This document shows positions 29,349 to 39,286 of a stretch of DNA of 64,000 nucleotides, one piece after another (the first letter of the stretch is position 1; every line of letters starts with the position of its first letter). Source of the stretch: Ectothiorhodospira shaposhnikovii (GTDB lineage: Bacteria; Pseudomonadota; Gammaproteobacteria; Ectothiorhodospirales; Ectothiorhodospiraceae); assembly GCF_016584105.1 (NCBI RefSeq), contig NZ_NRSM01000015.1:27405-91404 (forward strand), written 5' to 3'. The notes beneath the pieces are model-generated. The model had not been told where the DNA came from. It ran no database searches and saw only the letters and a list, made by a program, of their open reading frames with translations. The translations under genes were made by a program, and so were the position numbers.

Positions 29349-30218
29349 GTGACACAGTTCGGCCTGCCAATTCTCTACGTGGTCTTCCTCTGGTGGTTCA
29401 GCACCGGGGCCATCATCTATCTGGACGGACTCCCCCGGCACACCTATCGCTGGAGCATGCTCGGCGCCAGTGTGCTCGGTGCTGCAGCCCTGTACGGCCT
29501 GGCCGCCACCAGCCAGGATGTCTCCGTTGCCGGTGCCTATATCGCCTTTACCTGTGCCATCCTCATCTGGGGCTGGGTGGAAATGAGCTTTCTCATGGGG
29601 CTGATCACAGGGTCACGGCGCACCCGTTGTCCGGATAATGCCCGTGGCTGGCGGCGGTTCCTCTATGCCACCCAGGCCATCATCTACCACGAACTGGCAC
29701 TGCTGATCAGCGTAGCCGCCATCCTGTGGGTGACCTGGGGAGGGGCTAATCAGATGGGCCTGTATACCTTCCTCATCCTCTGGGTCATGCGCACCAGCAC
29801 CAAGCTGAACGTCTTCCTCGGTGTGCGTAATCTCAACGAGGAGTGGCTGCCGGATCATCTGCGCTACCTGGAAAGCTATTTCCGCAAGCGCCCCATGAAT
29901 CTGCTGTTCCCGATATCTGTCACCGCATCCACGGTGGTTGCCGTCCTTCTGGTGCAAACGGCCATGAATCCGGAGGTTTCCGCCCACCAGGCCGTGATGG
30001 CAACGTTCCTGGCCATTCTGATGATCCTGGCGATCCTGGAACACTGGTTTCTGGTACTGCCCCTGCCCTCCCAGGCACTCTGGAACTGGGCGTTACGCTC
30101 CCGGCAGCCCGAGCCATGTTTTCGCCCCATCCGACCCAACATTCCGGTGGCCAATGACCCAGACAAGGAATCTCCAGGCACTGGTCTTGCCGCCGGTCCC
30201 AGTCGTTTTCGCTCCTGA
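29349..30218 (+). CDS. puhE: PuhE membrane protein (DUF3623)
   Basis: This protein of 289 aa has about seven hydrophobic helices and a GTG start. The segments VVFLWWFSTGAIIYLDGLPRHTY and TKLNVFLGVRNLNEEWLPDHLRYLESYF are characteristic of the PuhE/DUF3623 family found downstream of puhC. Its role is in tuning bacteriochlorophyll or reaction-centre levels and is not well defined. A soluble tail of about 35 residues ends the protein. Confidence 0.92.
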   Translation: MTQFGLPILYVVFLWWFSTGAIIYLDGLPRHTYRWSMLGASVLGAAALYGLAATSQDVSVAGAYIAFTCAILIWGWVEMSFLMGLITGSRRTRCPDNARGWRRFLYATQAIIYHELALLISVAAILWVTWGGANQMGLYTFLILWVMRTSTKLNVFLGVRNLNEEWLPDHLRYLESYFRKRPMNLLFPISVTASTVVAVLLVQTAMNPEVSAHQAVMATFLAILMILAILEHWFLVLPLPSQALWNWALRSRQPEPCFRPIRPNIPVANDPDKESPGTGLAAGPSRFRS

Positions 30219-30233
30219 TTCCGTACCTCGCCC

Positions 30234-30839
30234 ATGACCGCGCACGCACACACCCCTGGCACCATTGGTCCCAATTCCATCACCCGCATGGCGCAGGCAT
30301 TGACCCGCCAGCAGGGAGAGGCCGTCACCACGCGGATTTTCGAAGCCGCCGGGCTGGCCCATTATCTGTCCGAGCCGCCCACCCAGATGGTGGACGAGAA
30401 AGGGGTCACCGCCCTGCATCGGGTGGTACGGGAAACCCTTGCCCCCGAAGAGGCGCGGTCGGTATCCCGCGAGGCAGGCCACCTGACCGCCGAGTACCTG
30501 CTGGCCAACCGCATCCCCAAACCGGTCCAGACAGTGCTCAGACTGCTGCCGGCAGGGCCGGCCAGCCGCATCCTGCTGGCCGCCATATCCCGCAACGCAT
30601 GGACCTTCACCGGCAGCGGCCGCTTCCAGGTGAACCATGGCCGGACCCTTGAACTGAGTATTACCGGAGGCCCCATCTGCAAGGAAATCCAGGCCCATGA
30701 GCCGGTGTGTGATTACTATGCGGCGACTTTTGAACATCTTTTCCGCTCACTGGTCCACAAAAACACCGTCGTTCGGGAAACGGCCTGCGGTGCCTTGGGT
30801 GCACCCAGCTGTCTGTTTGACGTATGCTGGAACGTTTGA
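30234..30839 (+). CDS. bchJ: BchJ, V4R-domain protein of bacteriochlorophyll synthesis
   Basis: This 201-aa protein has a C-terminal V4R domain (FTGSGRFQVNHGRTLELSITGGPIC, then CDYYAATFEHLFRSLV, then CGALGAPSCLFDV with several Cys). It matches BchJ, once called 4-vinyl reductase and now thought to help substrate delivery or chelation steps. It starts 15 bp after puhE and is the last clear photosynthesis gene on this arm. The next gene starts 22 bp later on the same strand. Confidence 0.9.
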   Translation: MTAHAHTPGTIGPNSITRMAQALTRQQGEAVTTRIFEAAGLAHYLSEPPTQMVDEKGVTALHRVVRETLAPEEARSVSREAGHLTAEYLLANRIPKPVQTVLRLLPAGPASRILLAAISRNAWTFTGSGRFQVNHGRTLELSITGGPICKEIQAHEPVCDYYAATFEHLFRSLVHKNTVVRETACGALGAPSCLFDVCWNV

Positions 30840-30861
30840 TACTGCGGTCTCTGGATAATTC

Positions 30862-33800
30862 ATGGCCTCCAAGATGCCACTGCTCGACGCCACCACCCTG
30901 CGCGAGCGAGCCAAGCAGATCCTGCGGGATCACAGTTTTGACAGCACCCTGTTCTCCCTGCAACGGGGGGAACTGGACGTCGAAACGCTCCTGGAAGAGC
31001 TGCATATCTATCACGCCGAACTGCGCATACAGCAGGAGGCGCTGCTTGAGAGCCAGGAAGTCACCGAACTGGCCCTGAGCCGGTTCAGCCGCCTGTATCA
31101 GGAGCTGCCACTGCCGGTGCTTCGCATCGACTGGGCCGGATTCCTGCAGGACGCCAATAGCGCCGCCCACCGAAGCCTGGCCCTTAACCGCAAGCTGTTT
31201 ACCCAGATATCGGAAGCAAAGCATAGAAGCTTTCTGGAAAACGCCCTGGAGAGGGCGCGCCACGATGGGCGTGCAGACTGCCAGGCCGTGCGTCTCCGGC
31301 GAGCCGACGGACACCCCCTGATTGCCGATATCGCTCTCATTCGACTGCCGGAACCGGATGGCGCCAAACCGGGTTTCATCTGCAGCATCGTGGACCGGAC
31401 CCTGCTCATCCAGCAGCGCGACGCCCTGCTGGAATCCTATGCCCGCCTGCAAGAGAGCGAGGACAACTACCGCATCCTGGCAACCTTCTCCCCCGACTGG
31501 GATTTCTGGATCGGGCAGGATGGGGAGTTTCGCTATATCTCACCGGCCTGCGCGCGCATCACCGGTTACAGTGCCGAGGAATTCATGGATGATCCCGATC
31601 TGCTGGAACGGATCATTCATCCCGATGACCTGCCATGCTACCAGGCACACAAGTCGGCTACGGAAAGGACCCTGAACACCCCGGTACTGTTCCGGATCCT
31701 GACCAAGGGGGGCGAGGTCCGCTGGGTCGAGCATATCTGCAATCCGGTGATGGACGCCCATGGCCAGTTCATGGGGCATCGGGGGATCAACCGGGACATT
31801 ACCGACCGGCAAAAGGTGCAGACGTCCCTGGAGCATCAACTGAGCTTCCAGGCCATGCTGGCCAATATCTCATCCCTGTTCGTCAATACCCGGATCGAAC
31901 ACATGGGCCCTGCCATGACGCAGGCACTACAACAGATCGGACGATTTTTCCAGGCAGACCGCTGCCGCATCCTGGAATATACCCCGGATCGAAATGCCCT
32001 GGAGCTCACTCATCACTGGTCCGGCCTGGAAGAGGAATCCGCTGAAACCGACCCACCCCGTCAATGGCACGTCACGCAACTCCCCTGGACCACCCACCGG
32101 ATGCGGAACCGTGAGGTATTGCTGCTGGAAAAGGGCCCTGGACAGCCCCCCGAATTTGCCCGGGAGCATCAGCTGCTGAGCCCTGACAACGCCCGCTCGG
32201 TTCGCCTGATACCCATGATCAGCGATGGTGAAATCCTGGGCATGCTGCTGCTGGAGAGTTTTGCGCAGCTGCCGGATCACCACTGGCAGGAACAACCCGA
32301 CCAGATGCGGGTGGTCTCGGAAAGTCTGGTAAGCATGATCATGCGCTATCGCACCCAGCACGAACTCCAGGAAAGCGAGACGCGCTACCGTCACATCTGC
32401 GCCGTCACCAATGACATCGGTTACTCGTGCCGGAAGGACGATCAGGGTCACCTGCAGATTGACTGGATTACCGATTCCATCCAGACGGTCACTGGCTACA
32501 GTGTCGCCGACATCCGTAGCCGCGGCTGTTGGGGGTTTCTCGTCCAGGAAGAGGATCAGGATATCTTCAGGAAGGAAATCCTCAATCTCGGGCCCGGCCA
32601 GGCCTCCTGCTGCGAATTGCGCCTTCGCTGCAAGATGGGTCCTCCGCGTTGGGTCAGGGCAACCACGGAATGCATCCAACTGAAGGACGCCCCACACCAG
32701 ACCCGGCTTTTCGGCGGCCTGGTGGACATTACCGATCAAAATCGCCAGCAGAGCCTGATTCAGCGGCTGGCGCTGGTGGTGGAGCAAAGTCCCAGCATCG
32801 TACTCATTTCTGACCGGCAGGCACGAATCGAGTACGCCAACACCCGCTTCAGCCAACTCACCGGCTTCAGCCGCGAGGAAGCCCAGGGACAATCCCTTTC
32901 CCTGATCCACGGCGACGACTCATCCATGAAATCCACGCTGGATGACATCCTGCGAGAGATGATGGCGGGGAAAATCTGGAACGGCGAGCTGTCCGTACGC
33001 AAGAAATCGGGGGAACATTTCTGGGAGCAGGCAACGTTCGCGCCGCTGAAAAATGCCCAGGGAGAGATCACCCATTTCGTCAAGATGTCCGAGGATCTCA
33101 GTGCCCGCAAGGCCCTGTCGGAACAACTCAGTTACCTGTCCCATTACGACCCCCTGACCGAACTGCCCAAGCGGGCTGTCATACGTGATCGCATCCAGCA
33201 GGCCATGGCCAAGGCACGCCAGAATGGGCACCATCTGGCGATCTTTTCCATTGACGTGGATGATCTCAAACGCGTCAACGACACGTTGGGACATGCGGCG
33301 GGTGATGAACTTCTGAGAATGCTTTCCAGCCGTCTTCAGGGCCTGCTCGAAGCGCAAGACAGCCTGGCGAGGATGGGAGGAGACCATTTTCTGTTACTCA
33401 AGGCGACCATGAAGCAAACCCAGGATGCGCTCCATCTTGCCGAGCGCATCAATCAGGTGATGGAACAACCCCTGACCATTCAGGATCAGTCGCTGGTCAT
33501 CACCGCCAGCACCGGCATCGCCCTCTTCCCGGGTGATGCGGACAATGTGGACGAGCTGCTTCGCCGTAGCGACGCCGCCCTGCACCGCAGCAAGACTGAC
33601 GGCGGAGGGCGTTTCTACTGTTTCTTCACCCCCAGCATGGACAAGCAGCTCAAACAACAATTCCAGATGGAACAGGCACTTCGCCGGGGCCTGGAACAAG
33701 ACGAACTGCTGCTCCACTATCAGCCCCGCGTCGACATGACCACCGGGCAGATCCTGAGTCTTGAGGCATTGGTGCGCTGGAATCACCCGGAACTGGGGCT

Positions 33801-34470
33801 TCTGCCCCCCGGCCGTTTCATACCGGTCGCGGAAAGTAGCGGCCTCATTCTCAGCCTTGGCCCACAGGTATTGAGCAAGACCTGCGAACAGATTCAGCGC
33901 TGGCGCGAAGCCGGCATACCCACCGTGCCCGTCTCCATCAATCTGACCACCCAGGAACTCTATAAAAGAAGCCTGGTTTCCGACATCCTGGCGACCGTGG
34001 CCCGCTACGGCATTGAACCGGCAATGCTTGAGTTCGAGATCACCGAAAGCACCGCGATGCGTTCCATCGATGATGCCATTACCATCCTGTCCGAACTGAA
34101 TGCGGCAGGATTTACCCTGTCACTGGACGATTTCGGTACGGGGTATGCCTCCATGAGCTACCTGGGCAATCTGCCGGTCCATGGCCTCAAGATCGATCAA
34201 TCTTTCATCGCCAGCCTGGAACGTGATCCTTCACGACGCAGACAGGCCACGGCCATCGTCGATGCCATGATCGGGCTGGGGATCAACCTGGGCCTGCAGG
34301 TCGTGGCCGAAGGCGTGGAAACCACGGTGCAGAAGGATTTCCTGATCGGCCACCGCTGCACCTGCGGACAGGGCTTCCTGTTCAGTCATCCGCAACCGGC
34401 GGAAGTGATCGGCGCCCGGCTCAGGGACAGTACCCTGCTGCCCGTTGCCTCGCATCAGGTGCGACCATAG
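30862..34470 (+). CDS. PAS-GAF-PAS-GGDEF-EAL sensor, probable c-di-GMP phosphodiesterase
   Basis: This 1202-aa cytoplasmic protein has no membrane segment. Domain order by eye: N-terminal helical region (1-80), PAS-like (about 85-190), PAS (about 205-320), GAF (about 335-500), two PAS (about 510-630 and 640-755), GGDEF (about 765-925), EAL (about 935-1190). The cyclase motif is GGDHF at about residues 839-843, so synthesis of c-di-GMP is probably lost. The EAL domain keeps EALVRW (968-973), EITES, DDFGTGYASM and VAEGVETT, so hydrolysis is likely. It starts 22 bp after bchJ, so it may be cotranscribed with the puh genes. Its 3' end overlaps convergent malQ by 16 bp. Confidence 0.9.
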   Translation: MASKMPLLDATTLRERAKQILRDHSFDSTLFSLQRGELDVETLLEELHIYHAELRIQQEALLESQEVTELALSRFSRLYQELPLPVLRIDWAGFLQDANSAAHRSLALNRKLFTQISEAKHRSFLENALERARHDGRADCQAVRLRRADGHPLIADIALIRLPEPDGAKPGFICSIVDRTLLIQQRDALLESYARLQESEDNYRILATFSPDWDFWIGQDGEFRYISPACARITGYSAEEFMDDPDLLERIIHPDDLPCYQAHKSATERTLNTPVLFRILTKGGEVRWVEHICNPVMDAHGQFMGHRGINRDITDRQKVQTSLEHQLSFQAMLANISSLFVNTRIEHMGPAMTQALQQIGRFFQADRCRILEYTPDRNALELTHHWSGLEEESAETDPPRQWHVTQLPWTTHRMRNREVLLLEKGPGQPPEFAREHQLLSPDNARSVRLIPMISDGEILGMLLLESFAQLPDHHWQEQPDQMRVVSESLVSMIMRYRTQHELQESETRYRHICAVTNDIGYSCRKDDQGHLQIDWITDSIQTVTGYSVADIRSRGCWGFLVQEEDQDIFRKEILNLGPGQASCCELRLRCKMGPPRWVRATTECIQLKDAPHQTRLFGGLVDITDQNRQQSLIQRLALVVEQSPSIVLISDRQARIEYANTRFSQLTGFSREEAQGQSLSLIHGDDSSMKSTLDDILREMMAGKIWNGELSVRKKSGEHFWEQATFAPLKNAQGEITHFVKMSEDLSARKALSEQLSYLSHYDPLTELPKRAVIRDRIQQAMAKARQNGHHLAIFSIDVDDLKRVNDTLGHAAGDELLRMLSSRLQGLLEAQDSLARMGGDHFLLLKATMKQTQDALHLAERINQVMEQPLTIQDQSLVITASTGIALFPGDADNVDELLRRSDAALHRSKTDGGGRFYCFFTPSMDKQLKQQFQMEQALRRGLEQDELLLHYQPRVDMTTGQILSLEALVRWNHPELGLLPPGRFIPVAESSGLILSLGPQVLSKTCEQIQRWREAGIPTVPVSINLTTQELYKRSLVSDILATVARYGIEPAMLEFEITESTAMRSIDDAITILSELNAAGFTLSLDDFGTGYASMSYLGNLPVHGLKIDQSFIASLERDPSRRRQATAIVDAMIGLGINLGLQVVAEGVETTVQKDFLIGHRCTCGQGFLFSHPQPAEVIGARLRDSTLLPVASHQVRP

Positions 34471-35966
34471 AGCATCATCATGTGGTGTAGACGCCCGACC
34501 AGCGTGTCGGGCACCTGATCCCAGGTGAAACGCCAGCGCCAGTTGCCTTCCTGGGTCCCGGGAACGTTCATGCGATGCCGTCCATCCAGTTCCAGCACAT
34601 CCTGCATCGGCAGAACGGCCAGACGGGATACGGAAGCCAGCGCACTGCGAACCAGGGGCCACGGCATGGACTCATCCGGATACCCCAGATATTCCAGCAC
34701 CCTCGACTGAAGTGCCTCGTTACAGGACGAGAACCAGCCCAACGTGGTGTCGTTATCATGGGTGCCGGTATACACCACGGAGTTTTCCCCGTGGTGATGG
34801 GGCAGATAGGGGTTGTCGGCCCCCCCTTCAAAGGCAAACTGCAGGATCTTCATCCCCGGCAGACCACTTTCATCCCTCAAGGCATCTACTTCCGGCGTAA
34901 TGACGCCAAGATCCTCCGCCACCAGCGGCAGCGTGCCAAAGCGGTCCCGCAGGGTATCGAACAGTGCCTTGCCGGGGGCAGGCACCCAATGGCCGTTGAT
35001 CGCGGTTTCCTCATGGGCCGGAATCGACCAATAGGCTTCAAACCCCCGGAAATGATCAATGCGTATCAGATCCACCATCTCAAGAGCTGCATTGATGCGC
35101 TCGATCCACCAGCGGAAACCATCGGCCTCCATGTTTTGCCAATGATAATGGGGGTTGCCCCAGCGCTGCCCCGTGGCGGAGAAGTAATCCGGGGGCACGC
35201 CCGCCACGCTGTTAGGCATCCCCTGGGGGCCCAGGTCAAACAGCTGCCGATGGGTCCACACATCGGCGCTGTCACTGGCCACGAAGATAGGCATGTCGCC
35301 AAAGAGCAGAATGCCCCGATGATTGGCATGCCGTTTCACGGCATGCAGTTGCACGTAGAACAGAAACTGCTCAAACCGATACTGTTCCAGGCCGTGTTCC
35401 AGTCGTTGGCCTGCTTTTTCCAGGGCACTGGCATGGCGGTCCCGCAAAGGAACCGGCCAGTCCCACCACGGTGACATTCCCTGCTCGGCCTTGAGCCCCA
35501 GATACAGCACATAATCCTCCAGCCAATGGGCATGGTGGGATTTGAACGCAGAAAACTCGGCACGCTCCTCACTGGATGCCCGCGCCTCAAATCCTGCCCT
35601 CGCCTGCCGCAGCACCGGGCTGTCAAAGGGATTATTCGGTGGTGGATCCGGCTGGTCGACCGTTTCGCACTCAAGCCAGCCTCGATGACGCAATTCATCC
35701 AGGCAGATCAGGCCGGTATGCCCCGCATGCACGGACATGCACTGATAGGGTGACCCGCCATCATGGGGCTGATTCAGGGGCAGAACCTGCCATACACTCA
35801 CCCCGCTGGCTTCAAGAAATTCGATGAACCGATGCGCTTCTATCCCAAGGGCACCCTGCAAGCCATGCCCCGGCAGCGAGGTCGGATGCAGTAGAATTCC
35901 GGCACGGCGCCTGTCCAGAACTGACTGGGCTTTTGGAACGCGTTCGGACACAGTGCCTCCGTCCAT
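34455..35966 (-). CDS. malQ: 4-alpha-glucanotransferase
   Basis: This 503-aa GH77 enzyme (amylomaltase) disproportionates malto-oligosaccharides released from glycogen. Visible motifs are GILLHPTSLPG at the N-terminus, the nucleophile region RIDHFRGFEAYW, the acid/base region AEDLGVITPEV, and VYTGTHDNDTTLGWF. The length is standard for bacterial MalQ. It is last in the leftward glgC-GH57-malQ group, 129 bp after the GH57 gene, and its end overlaps the EAL-protein gene on the other strand. Confidence 0.95.
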   Translation of the reverse strand: MDGGTVSERVPKAQSVLDRRRAGILLHPTSLPGHGLQGALGIEAHRFIEFLEASGVSVWQVLPLNQPHDGGSPYQCMSVHAGHTGLICLDELRHRGWLECETVDQPDPPPNNPFDSPVLRQARAGFEARASSEERAEFSAFKSHHAHWLEDYVLYLGLKAEQGMSPWWDWPVPLRDRHASALEKAGQRLEHGLEQYRFEQFLFYVQLHAVKRHANHRGILLFGDMPIFVASDSADVWTHRQLFDLGPQGMPNSVAGVPPDYFSATGQRWGNPHYHWQNMEADGFRWWIERINAALEMVDLIRIDHFRGFEAYWSIPAHEETAINGHWVPAPGKALFDTLRDRFGTLPLVAEDLGVITPEVDALRDESGLPGMKILQFAFEGGADNPYLPHHHGENSVVYTGTHDNDTTLGWFSSCNEALQSRVLEYLGYPDESMPWPLVRSALASVSRLAVLPMQDVLELDGRHRMNVPGTQEGNWRWRFTWDQVPDTLVGRLHHMMMLYGRT

Positions 35967-36095
35967 TATGCGTGACTCAAACCGGTGACATGATCGGGCT
36001 CACACCGGAAAATCGGGAATCTTGAACCTTGAATGATAGCCTGACCTGACAGTCGGCCCGGACGAGGGTATCAGACAAGGCAGGGACTCGGGCAA

Positions 36096-37838
36096 TCATT
36101 CAGGCTTCTGGCCGGGCCGCATGGCCCCGGTTGCCACCGATGCTTCGCTTCCCCGACTCACCGTCATGGCCAGGTAGCCGGGGGGTGTTTCTCCCAGGAG
36201 CTGATACAGGCGGGTCAGATGCTGACGATACAGACGCTCAAAGAGGCTCACCGACGCTGAAGGATTGTAATCACCAAACCACCAGCACCAGTCGGAACCC
36301 TCGCAAACGGCCAGCTGCTCCAGGACAGCAGCCTTTTCCGCATGGGTCAGCCTGCTCTCGGACATCACCCGATCCACCCGGACCTTGGCTTCAACAAGCA
36401 TGTCCCAGCCCCGGTTCTTGTCCACGGAGCCGATCCAGGTTTCAAAATTACCATAGACCCAGCTGCCGGCCACGATCCGCGGCAATGGCAGGGCGGGATG
36501 TTCGTCAAGACAGTCGGAGAAAGTCGTCAGTTCGATGGCAGGGTGATTCACCAGCTTGCGATACAGCGCGGAAAGAAAATAGAAGCCATTATTGGGATAG
36601 TATTCCCAGGCATTCTCTCCATCCAGGATAACGGAAACCACTGGCGGCGGATCCTGCGGCCTGCGCGAGCCGGCCAACTGACCGGCGATCTGCTCCAGTT
36701 GATGAATGAAATCGGCCACGGCATCGTCCCCATGCCAGTCGGCGTAACGAAAACCGATGGAATCCGATAGCCCCTCATCCCGAAAGAAGACCGTCAACCG
36801 CTCGGCATCATAACGATAGGGACGATAAAGCCAACGCCGATCCGCCGCCAGGGGCTGATCGGAAGACTTGTGCAGGGAATTGACCAACACCCCCTCGCCG
36901 GTAGCCGTCCACTGAACGCCTTCCTGGGCCAGCAGACGCAGGGTGGCCTCACTGACACTGCCCTCGGAAGGCCAGCAGCCGACAGGGCGCAATCCGAAGT
37001 GCTCCTCGAATACCTCCATCCCCCGTGCCACATGCCACCTCACCCGCTCATCCCCGCCTGGGTAGGCCTGAGCTTGGGGGAGCAACACCTCCGGCACCGC
37101 TTCCCGGGCGGATGTCAGATCCAGCATCAAGGGCATGATGGGGTGGGCATAAGGGGAAAACGACAACTCCACCTGTCCGGATTGGGCCAGGCGCCGATAA
37201 CGGGCAATCAGGTTTTCCAGCAGATCCCCGATGATTTCCAGAAGCATCCTGCGCTGCCCCGGCGTGAAGTTCCTGCCCTGCTTCATCAAGGGTGCAATCC
37301 GGGGATCGGAGCGACGGACCGTCTCACCCAGCCACACCAGGTGATACCAGGTCACAAGATCGAAGAAAAACTGATCCGACAGATAGGTGGCAGCCTCCGG
37401 ATGCTGTCGCAACCAGGGGAGCATGTCGGCAAGCATCCGGTAATCCTGATGGGGGTCGATCAGGCGTTTTCGGTTCGCCCTCGTGCAGGCCTCGGCCAGT
37501 TGCATGCGCTCTGTGGACCCGGCCGGAGCCGATTGCGCACCCAGCAGGGCAAGCACCGGGTCGGGAATGGGATCACCCTGATGCAGAAAGGCGCTCACGC
37601 GGCCGGCGTAATCCCTGATCTGCTCCAGCAGGACCGGCGCGAAGTTGACCACGGCCCGAGCTCCGGGGGTCGCCTCCAGGTGAGCCGCCATATCCACGTA
37701 ATCCTTGATGGCATGCAGATAGGTCCATGGCAGGGCATAACGTCCCGTACCCGCCTCGCGATACTCGGGCTGGTGCATGTGCCAGCACAACACCAGCCTG
37801 ACAGCCACTGAATCCTTCCGCACGGGATCAACGGGCAT
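36096..37838 (-). CDS. Glycoside hydrolase family 57 alpha-glucan enzyme
   Basis: This 580-aa cytoplasmic GH57 protein shows the family motifs: HMHQPEY (motif 1), [10 protein letters not shown] holding the Glu nucleophile, and [12 protein letters not shown] holding the Asp acid/base. The family contains amylases, amylopullulanases and branching or transferase enzymes; the exact reaction is not clear. Its start overlaps the glgC end by 11 bp, and malQ follows, so a role in glycogen turnover or remodelling is likely. Confidence 0.88.
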   Translation of the reverse strand: MPVDPVRKDSVAVRLVLCWHMHQPEYREAGTGRYALPWTYLHAIKDYVDMAAHLEATPGARAVVNFAPVLLEQIRDYAGRVSAFLHQGDPIPDPVLALLGAQSAPAGSTERMQLAEACTRANRKRLIDPHQDYRMLADMLPWLRQHPEAATYLSDQFFFDLVTWYHLVWLGETVRRSDPRIAPLMKQGRNFTPGQRRMLLEIIGDLLENLIARYRRLAQSGQVELSFSPYAHPIMPLMLDLTSAREAVPEVLLPQAQAYPGGDERVRWHVARGMEVFEEHFGLRPVGCWPSEGSVSEATLRLLAQEGVQWTATGEGVLVNSLHKSSDQPLAADRRWLYRPYRYDAERLTVFFRDEGLSDSIGFRYADWHGDDAVADFIHQLEQIAGQLAGSRRPQDPPPVVSVILDGENAWEYYPNNGFYFLSALYRKLVNHPAIELTTFSDCLDEHPALPLPRIVAGSWVYGNFETWIGSVDKNRGWDMLVEAKVRVDRVMSESRLTHAEKAAVLEQLAVCEGSDWCWWFGDYNPSASVSLFERLYRQHLTRLYQLLGETPPGYLAMTVSRGSEASVATGAMRPGQKPE

Positions 37839-39093
37839 AGCGTGTGATATTACCGAGCATTTCGGGCGTCACGACGGTCACCCCCCCTTCGGAAACATAG
37901 AAGCGTCTGGCATCCTCGCTCGGGTTTTCGCCTATCACCATGCCTTCGGGAATCCGGCAACCCTTGTCGATGACCGCCTTGTGAATCCGGCAATGACGTC
38001 CAATCTCCACGTCGGGCAGCACCACCGAATCACTCACACTGCTGTAAGAATTGACGATCACGTTGGAAAACAGCAGGGAATGCCGTACCTGGGAACCCGA
38101 AATGATGCACCCCCCCGATACCATGGAATCCACCGCCATGCCGCGACGGTCATCGTCATCGAACACGAACTTGGCCGGCGGCAGCTGTTCCTGGTAGGTC
38201 CAGATGGGCCAGTCCATGTCGTAAAGATTCAATTCCGGCGTCACGCCGATCAGCTCCAGATTGGCCTGCCAGTAGGAGTCGATGGTCCCCACATCGCGCC
38301 AGTAGGCCTGGGAGCCGGTCTGCACATCCCGGAAGGGATAGGCCATGACCCGATAGGGCTTGATCACGCTGGGGATGATGTCCTTGCCGAAGTCGTGGCT
38401 GGAACCGGGGGTATCCGCATCCTTGATCAGCTGTTCGAACAGGAAGCGGGTATTGAAGACATAGATCCCCATGGAGGCGAGGGCCTTGTCCGGCTTGTCG
38501 GGAATGCTCTGGGGCTGCGCCGGCTTTTCCGTGAACTGACGCACCCGGCCGTCTCCGTCCACCGCCATGACACCAAACCCCCTGGCGGTCTCCAGATCCA
38601 CCTCCAGGCATCCGACGGTCATGTCGGCGCCGGACTCCACGTGGTAGGCGATCATGTCGCCATAGTCCATCTTGTAGATATGGTCGCCGGCCAGGATAAG
38701 AACGTATCCCGGGTCATGGTCACGGATGATGTCCAGGTTCTGATAGACTGCGTCCGCCGTCCCTTCATACCAGGAAGTCTCGATGCGCTGCTGGGCCGGC
38801 AGCAGTTCCACGAACTCGCCGAACTCCCCCCGCAGGAACCCCCAGCCACGCTGGATGTGCTGGATCAGGGAATGGGACTTGTACTGGGTGAGGACCCCCA
38901 CCTGGCGAATACCCGAATTGATGCAGTTGGACAGCGGGAAGTCGATGATCCGGAACTTGCCGCCGAAGGGCACCGCCGGCTTGGCGCGCCACAGGGTAAG
39001 CTGCTTGAGGCGGGACCCCCGCCCCCCGGCAAGGATCAATGCCAGGGTGTCTCGGGTAATACGACTGACGAAACGTTGAGATTGTGATTTCAT
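37828..39093 (-). CDS. glgC: Glucose-1-phosphate adenylyltransferase
   Basis: This enzyme of about 421 aa makes ADP-glucose, the committed step of glycogen synthesis. The N-terminal nucleotide motif is [17 protein letters not shown], then [28 protein letters not shown], and a C-terminal left-handed beta-helix part ([14 protein letters not shown]). ATG 39093 is chosen because it opens the conserved fold after [10 protein letters not shown]; the frame is open a further 30 codons. It is divergent from glgB across 193 bp, a shared promoter region. Confidence 0.95.
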   Translation of the reverse strand: MKSQSQRFVSRITRDTLALILAGGRGSRLKQLTLWRAKPAVPFGGKFRIIDFPLSNCINSGIRQVGVLTQYKSHSLIQHIQRGWGFLRGEFGEFVELLPAQQRIETSWYEGTADAVYQNLDIIRDHDPGYVLILAGDHIYKMDYGDMIAYHVESGADMTVGCLEVDLETARGFGVMAVDGDGRVRQFTEKPAQPQSIPDKPDKALASMGIYVFNTRFLFEQLIKDADTPGSSHDFGKDIIPSVIKPYRVMAYPFRDVQTGSQAYWRDVGTIDSYWQANLELIGVTPELNLYDMDWPIWTYQEQLPPAKFVFDDDDRRGMAVDSMVSGGCIISGSQVRHSLLFSNVIVNSYSSVSDSVVLPDVEIGRHCRIHKAVIDKGCRIPEGMVIGENPSEDARRFYVSEGGVTVVTPEMLGNITRYAR

Positions 39094-39286
39094 GCTGACT
39101 TTCCCGGACCCGGGTGAATGGGGGACTCGGTCACACTGCTCATGATAGGGTTTAACTGAACCGGGTACTTTAGCCCCCCGCATGGCCCGCTTATCATAGT
39201 GCGCTGTCCCTGTTTCGAATCTATTACATCATTTCTGCAGCCACGGAAAGTGCCGCCACACTGCCGCGCCAGCCACGGAACGTCCC

